Shown here in pieces: positions 1 to 11,990 of a stretch of 35,639 nucleotides of DNA. The stretch covers positions 1 through 35,639 of the forward strand of contig LLCB01000446.1 in assembly GCA_001414345.1 (NCBI GenBank), in the 5' to 3' direction. The notes beneath the pieces were generated by a model. It had not been told where the DNA came from. It saw only the letters and a list, made by a program, of their open reading frames with translations, and made no database searches. Made by a program: the position numbers and the translations under genes. Source of the stretch: Hymenoscyphus infarciens (taxonomy: Eukaryota > Ascomycota > Leotiomycetes > Helotiales > Helotiaceae). Position 1 is the first letter of the stretch, and every line of letters starts with the position of its first letter.

Positions 1-3000
1 TTACTAGAAATAATACTAGGTAATCGATTTATTTATCGATTACCTTAGTAATAATAATACTAGGTAATCGATTAATTTATCGATTACCTTACTAGAAATA
101 ATAATACTAGGTAATCGATTTATTTATTAATTACCTTAATAGTATATTTATCGATTACCTTACTAGTAATAATAATACTAGGTAATCGATTTATTTATCT
201 ATTACCTTACTAGTAATAATAATAATAGTAATCGATTTATTTATTAATTACCTTAGTAATAATAATACTAGGTAATCGATTTATTTATCTATTACCTTAG
301 TAATAATAATACTAGGTAATCGATTTATTTATCGATTACCTTACTAGGAATAATACTACTAGGTAATCGATTTATTTATCAATTATCTTACTAGTAATAA
401 TACTACTAAGTAATCGATTTATTTATTAATTACTATACTAGAAATAATACCTTACTAGTAATAATACTAGGTAATCGATTTATTTATCTATTATCTTACT
501 AGTAATAATAATACTAGATAATCGATTTATTTATCGATTACCTTAGTAATAATAATACTAGGTAATCGATTTATTTATTAATTACCTTACTAGAAATAAT
601 ACTACTAGGTAATCGATTTATTTATCAATTACTTTACTAGAAATAATACTACTAGGTAATCGATTTATTTATCGATTACTATACTAGAAATAATACCTTA
701 CTAGTAATAATACTAAGTAATCGATTTATTTATCTATTACCTTACTAGTAATAATACTAGATAATCGATTTATTTATCGATTATCTTAGTAATAATAATA
801 CTAGGTAATCGATTTATTTATCGATTACCTTATTAGTAATAATACTTAGTAATCGATTTCTTTATCGATTACTCTACTAGTAATAATACTAGGTAATCGA
901 TTTATTTATCTATTACCTTAATAGTAATACTACTAGGTAATCGATTTATTTATCGATTACCTTACTAGTAATAATAATACTAGATAATCGATTTATTTAT
1001 CGATTACCTTACTAGTAATAATAATAGGTAATCGATTTATTTATCGATTATCTTACTAGTAATAATAATAATAGTAATCGATTTATTTATCGATTACTTT
1101 ACTAGAAATAATACTAGGTAATCGATTTATTTATCTATTATCTTACTAGTAATAATAATACTAGGTAATCGATTTATTTATCGATTACCTTAGTAGTAAT
1201 AATACTAGGTAATAATACTAGGTAATTGATTTATTTATCGATTACCTTACTAGTAATAATAATAATAGTAATCGATTTATTTATCTATTACCTAGCTAGT
1301 AATAATAATACTAGGTAATTGATTTATTTATCGATTACCTTAGTAGTAATAATACTAGGTAATAATACTAGGTAATCGATTTATTTATCGATTACCTTAG
1401 TAGTAATAATACTAGGTAATAATACTAGGTAATCGATTTATTTATTAATTACCTAGCTAGAAATAATACTACTAGGTAATCGATTAATTTATCGATTATC
1501 TTACTAGAAATAATAATACTAGGTAATTGATTTATTTATCGATTACCTTACTAGTAATAATACTAGGTAATAATACTAGGTAATTGATTTATTTATCGAT
1601 TATATTACTAGTAATAATACTAGGTAATAATACTAGGTAATCGATTTATTTATCGATTATCTTACTAGAAATAATACTACTAGGTAATCGATTTATTTAT
1701 CGATTACCTTACTAGTAATAATACTAGGTAATCGATTTATTTATTAATTATCTTACTAGAAATAATACTACTAGGTAATCGATTAATTTATTAATTACTT
1801 TATTAGAAATAATACTACTAATAATACTAGGTAATCGATTTATTTATTAATTATCTTACTAGAAATAATACTACTAGGTAATCAATTAATTTATTAATTA
1901 CCTGACTAGTTATAATACTACTAGGTAATTGATTAATTTATTAATTATCTTACTAGAAATAATACTACTAGGTAATCGATTTATTTATTAATTACCTTAC
2001 TAGAAATAATACTACTAGGTAATCGATTTATTTATCGATTACCTTACTAGTAATAATACTAGGTAATCGATTTATTTATTAATTATCTTACTAGAAATAA
2101 TACTACTAGGTAATCGATTAATTTATTAATTACTTTATTAGAAATAATACTACTAATAATACTAGGTAATCGATTTATTTATTAATTATCTTACTAGAAA
2201 TAATACTACTAGGTAATCAATTAATTTATTAATTACCTGACTAGTTATAATACTACTAGGTAATTGATTAATTTATTAATTATCTTACTAGAAATAATAC
2301 TACTAGGTAATCGATTTATTTATTAATTACCTTACTAGAAATAATACTACTAGGTAATCGATTTATTTATCGATTACCTTACTAGTAATAATACTAGGTA
2401 ATCGATTTATTTATTAATTATCTTACTAGAAATAATACTACTAGGTAATCGATTAATTTATTAATTACTTTATTAGAAATAATACTACTAGGTAATCGAT
2501 TTATTTATTAATTACCTTACTAGTAATAATAATACTAGGTAATCGATTTATTTATTAATTATCTTACTAGAAATAATACTACTAGGTAATCGATTAATTT
2601 ATTAATTATCTTACTAGAAATAATACTACTAGGTAATCGATTTATTTATTAATTACCTTACTAGTAATAATACTACTAGGTAATCGATTTATTTATTAAT
2701 TACTTTACTAGAAATAATACTACTAGGTAATCGATTTATTTATTAATTACTTTACTAGAAATAATACTACTAGGTAATCAATTAATTTATTAATTACCTT
2801 ACTAGAAATAATACTACTAGGTAATCGATTTATTTATTAATTACCTTACTAGTAATAATACTACTAGGTAATCGATTTATTTATTAATTACCTTACTAGT
2901 AATAATACTACTAGGTAATTGATTTATTTATTAATTACTTTACTAGAAATAATACTACTAGGTAATCGATTAATTTATTAATTACTTTACTAGAAATAAT

Positions 3001-4358
3001 ACTACTAGGTAATCGATTTATTTATTAATTACCTTACTAGTAATAATACTACTAAGTAATCGATTTATTTATCGATTACCTTACTAGTAATAATACTACT
3101 AGGTAATCGATTTATTTATTAATTACTTTACTAGAAATAATAATACTAGGTAATCGATTTATTTATCGATTACCTTAGTAGTAATAATACTAGGTAATAA
3201 TTCTAGGTAATCGATTTATTTATCTATTACCTAGCTAGAAATAATACTACTAGGTAATCGATTAATTTATCGATTACCTTACTAGGAATAATAATACTAG
3301 GTAATCGATTTATTTATTAATTACCTTAATAGTAATACTACTAGGTAATCGATTTATTTATCGATTACCTTACTAGTAATAATAATACTAGATAATCGAT
3401 TTATTTATTAATTACTCTACTAGTAATAATACTAGGTAATCGATTTATTTATCTATTACCTTTATAGTAATACTACTAGGTAATCGATTTATTTATCGAT
3501 TACCTTAGTAGTAATAATGCTAGGTAATAATACTAGGTAATCGATTTATTTATCGATTACCTTACTAGTAATAATACTAGGTAATTGATTTATTTATTAA
3601 TTACTCTACTAGTAATAATACTAGGTAATCGATTTATTTATCTATTACCTTCATAGTAATACTACTAGGTAATCGATTTATTTATCGATTACCTTACTAG
3701 TAATAATAATACTAGGTAATCGATTTATTTATTAATTACTTTACTAGTAATAATAATAGGTAATCGATTTATTTATCGATTATAGTACTAGTAATAATAA
3801 TACTAGGTAATCGCTTTATTTATTAATTTCTTTACTAGGAATAATAATACTAGGTAATCAATTTATTTATCGATTATAGTACTAGTAATACTACTAGGTA
3901 ATCGATTTATTTATTAATTACTCTATTAGTAATAATAATACTAGGTAATCGATTTATTTATCGATTATAGTACTAGTAATAGTACTAATCGATTTATTTA
4001 TCGATTACCTTAGTAGTAATCTTCCTAGGTAATCGATTTATTTATCGATTACTCTACTAGTAATAATAATACTAGGTAATCGATTAATTTATTAATTACT
4101 CTACTAGTAATAATAATACTAGATAATCGATTTATTTATCGATTACTTTAGTAGTAATCTTTATAATCGATTTATTTATCGATTACTCTACTAGTAATAA
4201 TACTAAGTAATTAATCTATTTATCGATTATAGTACTAGTAAAACTATTAAGTAATCGATTTATTTATTAATTACTTTTATACTAATATCTCTAGGTAATC
4301 GATTTTATTTATTAATTACTAGGTAATTAATTTATTTATTAATTATCTTAATAGTACT
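1..4358 (+). repeat. Left satellite array, hairpin monomer of about 47 bp
   Basis: Tandem array running off the left edge of the window. Each monomer holds an inverted repeat: left arm GGTAATCGAT, a six-base spacer TTATTT (or TAATTT), and right arm ATCGATTACC. A linker of the type TTACTAGTAATAATACTA follows, varying by short insertions of AATA or CTA. About 90 units are implied by length. The left arm usually keeps its TCGA core. The right arm is often TTAA, TCAA or TCTA, so the unit has a readable orientation. Most variants of the core are C-to-T or G-to-A changes at the CpG. No ORF, and no unique spacers between units. Function unknown; such arrays are typical of heterochromatin. Confidence 0.97.
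1661..2490 (+). repeat. 335-bp higher-order repeat within left array
   Basis: A block of about seven monomers is repeated with a period of exactly 335 bp. Diagnostic variants recur at that spacing: CCTGACTAGTTATAATAC at 1901 and 2236, and TATTAGAAAT at 1801, 2136 and 2471. The third copy is partial and diverges near 2490. This shows recent segmental amplification (unequal exchange) inside the array. Confidence 0.85.
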
Positions 4359-4735
4359 ATTAAATAAGAAAAAGAGAAAGTCTAATACGTCTTTAAAAGA
4401 CTTTTAAATAATATAGTTATAAGAATCTTCTCTTAGATTAAGTATACTTACTAGTATACTTAATTTTTATTTAATTAATACGTATATAGGCTTATCTAGA
4501 TTTATATACCTAGCTACTACCTTAGCTAATAAGTAAATAAAACTAATAATACTAAGTAATCGATTTATTTAGATTATCTTAGAACTAATATATTTATCTA
4601 TTACTCTAGTAGTTATAGTACTAGATAATTAATTTATTTATTAATTACTTTAATACTAATAATAGTAATACTAAGTTATAGACTTATTTCTCGATTACCT
4701 TAGTAGTAGTAATACTAGGTAATACTAGGTAATTA
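4359..4735 (+). repeat. Degenerate inner edge of left satellite
   Basis: Scattered monomer fragments: a TAATCGATTTATTTA-type arm near 4556, GATAATTAATTTATTTATTA near 4626, and a CGATTACCTTAGTAGTAGTA stretch near 4693. They are separated by non-satellite AT-rich sequence (4359-4540). The array decays gradually here, unlike the abrupt edge of the right array. Confidence 0.7.
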
Positions 4736-4761
4736 AGCGTAGTCTTTCTACTAATAAAGTA

Positions 4762-5280
4762 GAGTCTAAGTACGTCTATATAGTACTAGCTTTAGATAGC
4801 TAAAAAGAAACTAAATAAAATAAAAATAAAGCTAAGTATAATAAAGATCTTATATTATATATCCTATTATCTTATTATTAAGGTATAGTAGGCGTAGAAT
4901 CTATAAGGTTTTATCTATCGCCTTCTTAGTACTAAATAATAAGAGAAAGACTACTAAGATAGCTATTAAAAAGGTATAACAATTTTAAAGATAATAAGAG
5001 TATAAGAAGGTTATATAGTTACTAAATTATACTAGATAGAACTTTATTATCTTTACTAGTATAGTTAGTAAAGAGAGAAAAAGCTAAGTAAACTTATTCT
5101 CTAACTAATAGTAATTTTAAATAATATATAGTAAGGTAGTTAAGAGGTAGCTAAAAGGTAGTTAAGAGATAAATAAATCCTATTATATTATAAGAAGTTA
5201 TAAGAATTTTAACTAATATAGAAAGGTTATAGATAACCTAGTATAAGGTAGTAGATAGAGAAGACTATACTAGAAAGTAA
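4762..5280 (+). pseudogene. RIP-degraded coding remnant, family unknown
   Basis: Reading from GAG at 4762, the frame gives protein-like sequence with short runs such as ESKYVYIVLALDS, GIVGVESIRFYLSPS and DNKSIRRLYSY. It is broken only by TAA and TAG and shows no need for a frameshift. Charged and aromatic residues are mixed as in a globular protein. Both ends are undefined, no ATG is available, and no family was recognised. In DNA this AT-rich other frames can also look plausible, so this is a candidate only. It lies directly inside the left satellite edge, on the same strand as the other fossils. Confidence 0.3.
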
Positions 5281-6043
5281 AGTATTATATATATATAAAC
5301 TTTTACTACTAAATATACTAATATTATTAAGTTATTTTATTCTATAATTTAAAATAAAAAGTCTTAAGTCTTAATTTGTTTAATAAAGAGGTTAAATCCT
5401 TAGCTAAATAGGAGGTACTTTTATTACTAAGAGAAGGTAACTAGATAGGAACTAGAAAACTTAATCTTTCTAATCCTTTTATTATAACTAATCTAATATA
5501 GGTTAAACTTATATAAACTTTACTAGTAAAGTTACTAGTAATATTACTATAAACTTTACTCTTACTTCTACTATATATATATATATAGAGTTATTCTAAG
5601 AGGTATATTTAGAAAGTACTATTCTATATAAGTTCGTCTAAGATAAATACTTATTAGAATAGTTATTTTAAGAGGTAGTATTTTATAAATAAGATTTTAT
5701 AATAATAACTTACTATAAAGTAATAGTTCCTCTAGTATATATATTATAGAATAAGATAATCTATTAACTATAAATTATAGTAGAGCTAGATAAAATTAAA
5801 GCTAGATAATATAGATAAGATTAGACAAATCCTTATTATAGCTAGCTCTTAGGATAATAGGTCGAGTTTTACCTAGATAGTAGTAGAGAAAAGAAAGCTA
5901 TTTACTTAGTATAGAATTTATAAGAGATATTGTCTAATACTTTATTTCTTTTATCTATTTTAATAAATAAGAGTAATTAAAATAATAGTAGTAATAATTT
6001 TAATAATAAAGGTAGTCGTATAACCTAGTATAAGGTACTTATA
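5281..6043. other. Unassigned RIP-saturated AT-rich DNA
   Basis: No CA- or TG-containing codons of note and no convincing frame. Contains a short (AT)n run near 5572-5583. It may be the tail of the preceding fossil or the start of the next one. Confidence 0.5.
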
Positions 6044-7150
6044 GTAACTATAAGTAGTACTTAGTATTTTAGAGTAAGAAAAGACTAAGAGTCTTACTTT
6101 AAGTAATATACTAGTAACTATATTATAGATTATCTTAGTAAACTCTATTAATAAGAATTACTAAATTATAGGTATACTATATCTCTACTATATCTCTTTC
6201 TAAACTAAGACTACTTATAAATTAGTAAGAACTTCTATTAAAGAATTCTACTTCTTTCTAAAGATAGTAATTATAGTAGTTAGTAGCTATTAGATTACTA
6301 AAGAATAATAAGTCTATACTAGTCTATTTAGTAATATTTTAAAGAATCTTATAAAAGATATTATTATATTTATTATAATAACCTTATATTCTATTTAATA
6401 TTATATAACTAAGAGCTTTATAACTATTAATAACATCTTTTATAAGACTTAAGTATATAACGTTCTATAAATCCGTTCTATTTATAGTAGTTAAGATACT
6501 AAATTAGAATCTAAGTTTCTAAGTTTATCCTTTATTTAGTATAGCTAAGTAGAGTAAATAACTAGTTTAGACTAGATATTAATAATAGTTTATAAAGGTT
6601 TTAAAGATTTACTTACTTTCTAGATATCCTATATATACTAGCTAGAATACGACTTAGGTTATATATAGTAAAGTATATAGGTTTCTTTAGAGAAGTAAAT
6701 AAGTATATCTTATTTAGTAAAAGGCGAATATTATATTATAAGAGTAAAAGAGTATATAATAGAAATAGAATAAAGCTTTAACTAATAACAATTCTTAAGA
6801 GTAATTCTAGTAGATAGTATATAGTAGTTAAAATAAAGTAAATTATACTAGAGAGTGCTTAGTCTTTAAAGACTATTAAGACGTTAGTTATAATACTTTT
6901 ATAAGTATACTATATAATATAAGTAATAAGTATTATTTAGATAAGAGACTATTAAAAGCTATATACTTATTAGTTAGAGATATATAGTAATATATAATAA
7001 AGGGATAATTATATACTATATAGATAAATATAAAATAATAAGAACTTTATCTATTACTTTAGTAAGTAAGACTATATAGAAATTAGTTAAATTTAATTAG
7101 AAGTAAGAGAATTTAGCTTATAGACGTTTATAAAGCTACTTACTTAGGCT
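6044..7150 (+). pseudogene. RIP-degraded coding remnant, family unknown
   Basis: The frame starting at GTA 6044 is broken by TAA and TAG only. Its best open run is 58 codons (6605-6778), with segments such as RFTYFLDILYILARIRLR and YIGFFREVNKYILFSKRR. This is basic and hydrophobic, as in a helical globular domain. Downstream VVKIK and SLKTIKTLVIILL keep the same character. No catalytic motif or known domain was recognised. There is no usable start codon because ATG has been erased by TpG loss. Same strand as the neighbouring fossils. The call rests on open-run length and residue mix. Confidence 0.35.
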
Positions 7151-8042
7151 TAGGAAGATCTATATATAATATCTATTTAAAATAAGCTAACTAGGCCTAT
7201 ACTACTAATATAACCTCTTCTATCTAATATATATTATATTTAACTTTCTTTCTCTTAAATTAATATATCTTTAAAAAACTACTACTAAGTACGCCTTTCT
7301 AGTAATAAATTCTCTCTAACTCTTTAAATATCTATTAATAAATATAGTTATCTTATTAAAATAAGATTATATATATACTAAAAGATAAATAGTAATTTAT
7401 CTCTCTATATATAAGAAGGCTAATAATTAAAGCGATTATTAAACTCTTATTAGCTCTCTTCTTTTAATAATTATAATCTAGATAACGATTATAATTAAGG
7501 CTTTTATAATAGAGATTCTAAAGAAAGAGGAGAAGGAGAGAGAGAGGGAGTAAGAGGTACTAAATTAGACTCTAGAGATAAATTAATTAGCTCTTAACTT
7601 AAGGAAAAGTATACTAATTTATCTAATTATAATTCTTAGAAGTATAATTAGAGTAATATAATACCTATTCTTAGTTAAGTATTATTTAATAGAAATTTAG
7701 TTTATAAATATCCTTATACTTATATAATATCTTCTTATAAAGTAGTTTATTACTTACTTTATAAGTATAATCTTTAAGTATATTCTAGTATATTTTATAA
7801 GCTAATATATTTTAGCTACTATAAAGGAAAAAAATATCTAGTACTATAAATACCTATATATAAGAGTATATATAATTATTAAAAAGGGGTTTTTCCTAAT
7901 TACTACTATCTTTTTATAATCTACTTTTAATTTATAACTTTTTAAGCTCTTTTATAAAGTTTTTATAGTTAGAAAGCTTTTCTAATATTCTTAGATAATA
8001 GGATTATAAAAGTTATTTATTTACTAGTATTATTATTATATT
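7151..8042. other. Unassigned RIP-saturated AT-rich DNA
   Basis: No frame stands out. A purine-rich patch (AGAAAGAGGAGAAGGAGAGA) lies near 7521. The 3' end (about 7860-8040) may hold the 5' flank of the next coding fossil. No recognisable element ends, tRNA or known gene. Confidence 0.5.
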
Positions 8043-10680
8043 CCTAATCTTAAAAAAATATAAGCATATATCTACTATAACTAGTTACTAGTAGAAAATA
8101 GACGTTAAGAGCTTTTTAATACTAAAGTTAATAAATACTAACTAGACTATAAGTAGACTGTTTCTCTATCTTTAAGTTATATATACTCTACTTATTTCTT
8201 CTAAGATAATAATAATAATAGACTAATAGCTTTATATAATTAAGGCTAAAATAGTAATTTTTAATAAAAATATAAAAAGAGATAAGGAAATCTACCTTTT
8301 AGTTAGTAACCTTATAATAGTAGTAAATTCTTTATTTAAGACTCTAAATCTAAATCTAATATTACTTCTAATATAGTAGAAATAGATATAGTAGTTTCTA
8401 CGTCTAATAAGGTAGGAGATAGTATAATACTTTCTTTTAAAGAAGAGAATAGTTTAAAAGCTAATATTTCTAATAATAGTTATTCTTATTATTTTTAAGT
8501 AGCTATAGCTAAAAATAAAGCTAGAGATAAATTTAAAAGATTAGATTAGACTAGGTTAATAAACATAGTCTACTAGTATAGAATAACTCTCTAACTTATT
8601 AATTTTTATTATAAAAAGACTTTTTAAGTTATAGTATATCTTTTAAAATTAATATTTAATTAACTTTTTAACTAAGTATATATTATATTTTAATATAATA
8701 TTATATATAAATTTTAGTCTTATTTTAAGAAAGAGTACTCTAAAATAGTATATAGGATAAGATATACTATAAACGCTTTTTATTAATACTTCTATATTTT
8801 AGATTATTAATTATAATAGAGTACTTACTAATAATAATTTCTTAGATTAAGTAATAGAGAGAGAGTAGAAAGAGACTAGTTTTTAAAAAGTTATTTAGTC
8901 TTAATCTATTATATATACTCTACTTTATTAAGAGAAGCTCTTCTAAATACCTAAATAAAATATTAGAGACTTATATAAAGAGAAGAACTTAGTTCTACTT
9001 TAAATAAAAGATATAAGAGAACTTAATCCCTCTATACTTAATATAGAGATACTATTACTACTACCTAAGCCTATCTTATTATAAGTAAATTAATAGACGA
9101 AAAAGATAATATATAGTATAAATTATAAGATTATTAGTATATTTAAGAGAAGTAGTTTAAGAAAAAGAAAGAAGTTATATTAATAGTAATAAAAGAAAGA
9201 CTATTTACTTACTTAAATAGAATTCTAGCTTATAAAAATAAATACTAATTAGTCTTTAACACTCTTAAGCTCTTTAGAGTTAATATTAAAAAATAAGTAT
9301 TTAAAAAAATAAAACGCTTCTCTTTAGAGATTATTTTATATTATTTATTTAGAAAACGTTCTACTAGATAGTTATTAGAATACGTATATAAATTATTAGT
9401 ATAAGAGTTATTAAGAACTAGTTAAAGGTATAAAGATTAAAAGGTTAAAAGTATAAATTATAAATAGTATTAAAACTTCTAAATTTATCTCTAAATTAAA
9501 GTAGAGGTTTATAAATATTATAAACTAGCTATCTAGTAAGTTTAAGAAGTTTAGAATATTTATAACTATTTTAATATAAAGAGTATAAAAAAATTAATAG
9601 AATATATAAAAGCCTTATTCTACTACCTACCCTCTATAGTTAAAAGAAGTTAAGAAATCTAAAGATTATATAATTAACTATCTAAAAATTATAATCTATT
9701 ACTAATATTATTATAAATATTTAACTCTATATCTCTTAAAGAAGAATTAAATTATAAGATATAATAGTATAAGATTAGAATAAGTACTTAGCTTAGTTTT
9801 TTAGATAAAGAGAACTTAGGCTTATCTATAAGTTTTATAGATAATATTACTATTCTATATAGAATTAATACTATTTTAAAGTATAAGAGAGCTACTAAAG
9901 AGGTTAAGTTTATAATTTCTAAATAGATTTAAGTAGTAAATTAGTTAATTAATATACTCTAAGCGCTTTTAATTTCTTATTCTTATTTTTTAATATTATA
10001 AGAGCTTTACTTATAAAACATATAAATTATTAAAAGAGTACTTATAGCCGAGTTCTTATTAAATTATTATAAGGATATTAAGAATAAGATTTTTAAAAAT
10101 AGGCTTAAAAGTAAGTAAATATAAGTTTAATTTAAAGGTTCTTATAAAGACTAATAATATCTAAACATATTTTAAAGAATCTATATTTTTCCTTTAACTA
10201 TATCTTTAGTATATTTAAATACTACTCTAAACGCTATCTTAGACACTACTCTAGACTAGAGTAACGTTCTCTCTAAATATAATATTAATAGTAAAGAAGA
10301 TAGTAATAGTAATAGTAATAATAAGAATAATATAAAAGATAGTAAGAATAGTAAAGAAGTAAATAATAAAAATTATAAAGATTATATTAAAGGTTTTAAT
10401 ATAATTATTACTAAATATAACTCTAATAAAAATAAGGTAAACTAAGTAAGTATAGAGTAGTATAGTTTAAAATAAATAGATAGTTAAACTATATAGAGAG
10501 ATTTTATTAAAGGAATGTTATTTAAAGAGTAAATAAACCTAAATATATAAATAGATAAAGACCTAACTTAATATATAACTAAATAAAGCCTTAGTATTAT
10601 AGCTTAGTAAAGGCTCTACTAATTCCCTACTTTAAAATAACTTTAACTTTAATTTTAACTTTAACTTTAACTTAATATAA
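8043..10680 (+). pseudogene. Large RIP-degraded gene remnant, about 880 codons, family unknown
   Basis: One frame (codons in phase with 8043) can be followed for about 2.6 kb without a frameshift; every interruption is TAA or TAG. Open runs include 8340-8495 (52 codons), 9792-9923 (44) and 10260-10442 (61). The last is an acidic, S/N/K-rich linker beginning NVLSKYNINSKEDSNSNS. Upstream segments are charged and look coiled-coil forming (LSNRERVERDQFLKSYL with stops at likely Gln codons, STLLREALLNT, REELSSTLNKRYKR). Others look globular (KKLIEYIKALFYYLPSIVKR, ENLGLSISFIDNITILYR). The frame runs into a (CTTTAA)n tract, which reads as Leu-stop pairs (originally Leu-Gln by inference), and no end is clear after that. 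I do not recognise the family and see no polymerase, integrase or transposase motif. Start undefined. Confidence 0.45.
10641..10675 (+). repeat. 6-bp microsatellite (CTTTAA)n
   Basis: About five to six imperfect copies of CTTTAA. A two-codon period fits a former Leu-Gln repeat at the end of the upstream frame, with CAA now TAA. The coding reading is an inference. Confidence 0.75.
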
Positions 10681-10790
10681 CCTTATTACTTAATAGCCTT
10701 TTAATTATTCTTCTTTAATAAGCTTTTATTATAAGTCTTTCTTATAAATCATAAGCCTTTATACTTAACCTTATAAAAGCTTCTCTAGTA

Positions 10791-10836
10791 AGTCTTTATT
10801 ATAAGTCTTTATTATAAGTCTTTATTATAAGTCTTT
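10791..10836 (+). repeat. 13-bp tandem repeat, about 3.5 copies
   Basis: AGTCTTTATTATA repeats at 10791, 10804, 10817 and 10830. The 13-bp period is not a multiple of three, unlike the other interior repeats, so this stretch was probably not coding when it expanded. Diverged AGTCTTT- and ATCTTTAG-type copies continue to about 10880. Confidence 0.85.
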
Positions 10837-11067
10837 AGCCTTATTATATATCTTTAGCTTTATTATACGTCTTTAGCTTATTATAGAACTTTATATTAAG
10901 ATATAAACTCTTAAGTTTATTATATACTATTATTATAACTCGTTGCCTTTAGTATAAGTTCTAGTACTCTTATTCTCTTATAAGCTCTCGTGGTTAACCT
11001 CTTAGAATCTTCTTATTATAACCTCTTAAATACTTATTATTTTAATATATTATTTTATTATTAATTT
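10837..11067. other. Short intergenic AT-rich stretch
   Basis: No repeat or frame beyond the decaying 13-bp copies. A few CG and TG survive (near 10940 and 10985), so RIP is slightly less complete here. Confidence 0.45.
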
Positions 11068-11990
11068 ACTACTATATCTACTTCTAATACTCTTAATACT
11101 CCTACTAGTAAACCTACTAATAGTAACCTAGTTAATTAAGTACTTCTAGCTAGTATACTAAGCTATATAGGTTAATAACTTTATAACTTTAGTAGAGATA
11201 GTATAAGTAAGAACGAATTCTTTACTACTTAAGATAATATATAACTTTAGCTTTTTCTAAAATCCCTTTTCCTAGTTAAGTTATAAGCTAAGTTTAATAG
11301 TATTTATAATAAGTTAAGCTAGTTAAAAGCTATTATTAAGAAGTAAGAGGAAATAGTCGTTCTCTTATTTAAGGTTAAAAAGGAGATATATAAGCTTAAA
11401 AATATAGCTAATTAGTATAAAGACTTATTATATTACTAATTAACTCTTAAGAGTATCTCTATTATAAGAAATATAAAACTATCTCTCTTATTCTTTTACT
11501 AATAAACTATAGCTTAAGGAATTCTATAATACTACTAAGCTAGATGTTTAAAAGCGTAAAAAGTCTAATTAAGTAAGCCTTTCTTTATACTTACTTAGAA
11601 TATAACTAATAAATTAAATAATAAAAGGTCTTAAAGCTTAAGTATAAATATTAATTTAATATAGATACTAATAATACTAATACTAATAATAATAAGTTTT
11701 AAGAGCTTATCTAAAAGAAGTATTAAAGTACTAGTTCTTATTATTAAAATAACGTTTAAGTTATTATTAAACTTAAGAATAATAACTAAGAGGAATAAAT
11801 ATTCTTCTGTTATTTACTAAGTATATTTATAGTAGTAGAATAATATTATCTTAATAATAATTAAAAGTAAGCTAGCTAGTATTATTCTAGAGTTATTTAT
11901 TATATATTTAGCTAGGTTTTTTTAACTTCTTATATATAGAAGAAAAATCTAGCTCTTTATAATATAATACTAGTATTCTTAAATATATTA
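11068..11990 (+). pseudogene. RIP-degraded coding remnant with S/T/N-rich start
   Basis: The frame from ACT at 11068 opens with a low-complexity segment, TTISTSNTLNTPTSKPTNSN. A charged stretch follows that could form a coiled coil (EEIVVLLFKVKKEIYKLKN). Later segments such as SFKSLSKRSIKVLVLIIKI remain in frame to roughly 11800-11990. Interruptions are TAA and TAG only. No family recognised; both ends uncertain. An S/T/N/P-rich N-terminus before a coiled coil is common in fungal nuclear proteins, but nothing here assigns a function. Confidence 0.3.

Noticed and set aside
1..4358. CRISPR array
   Set aside because: Units are contiguous near-identical monomers without unique spacers, and the RIP context indicates a fungal nuclear genome.
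1..4358. Telomeric repeats
   Set aside because: No TTAGGG-type units; the monomer is about 47 bp with a hairpin and is present at both ends of an internal block.
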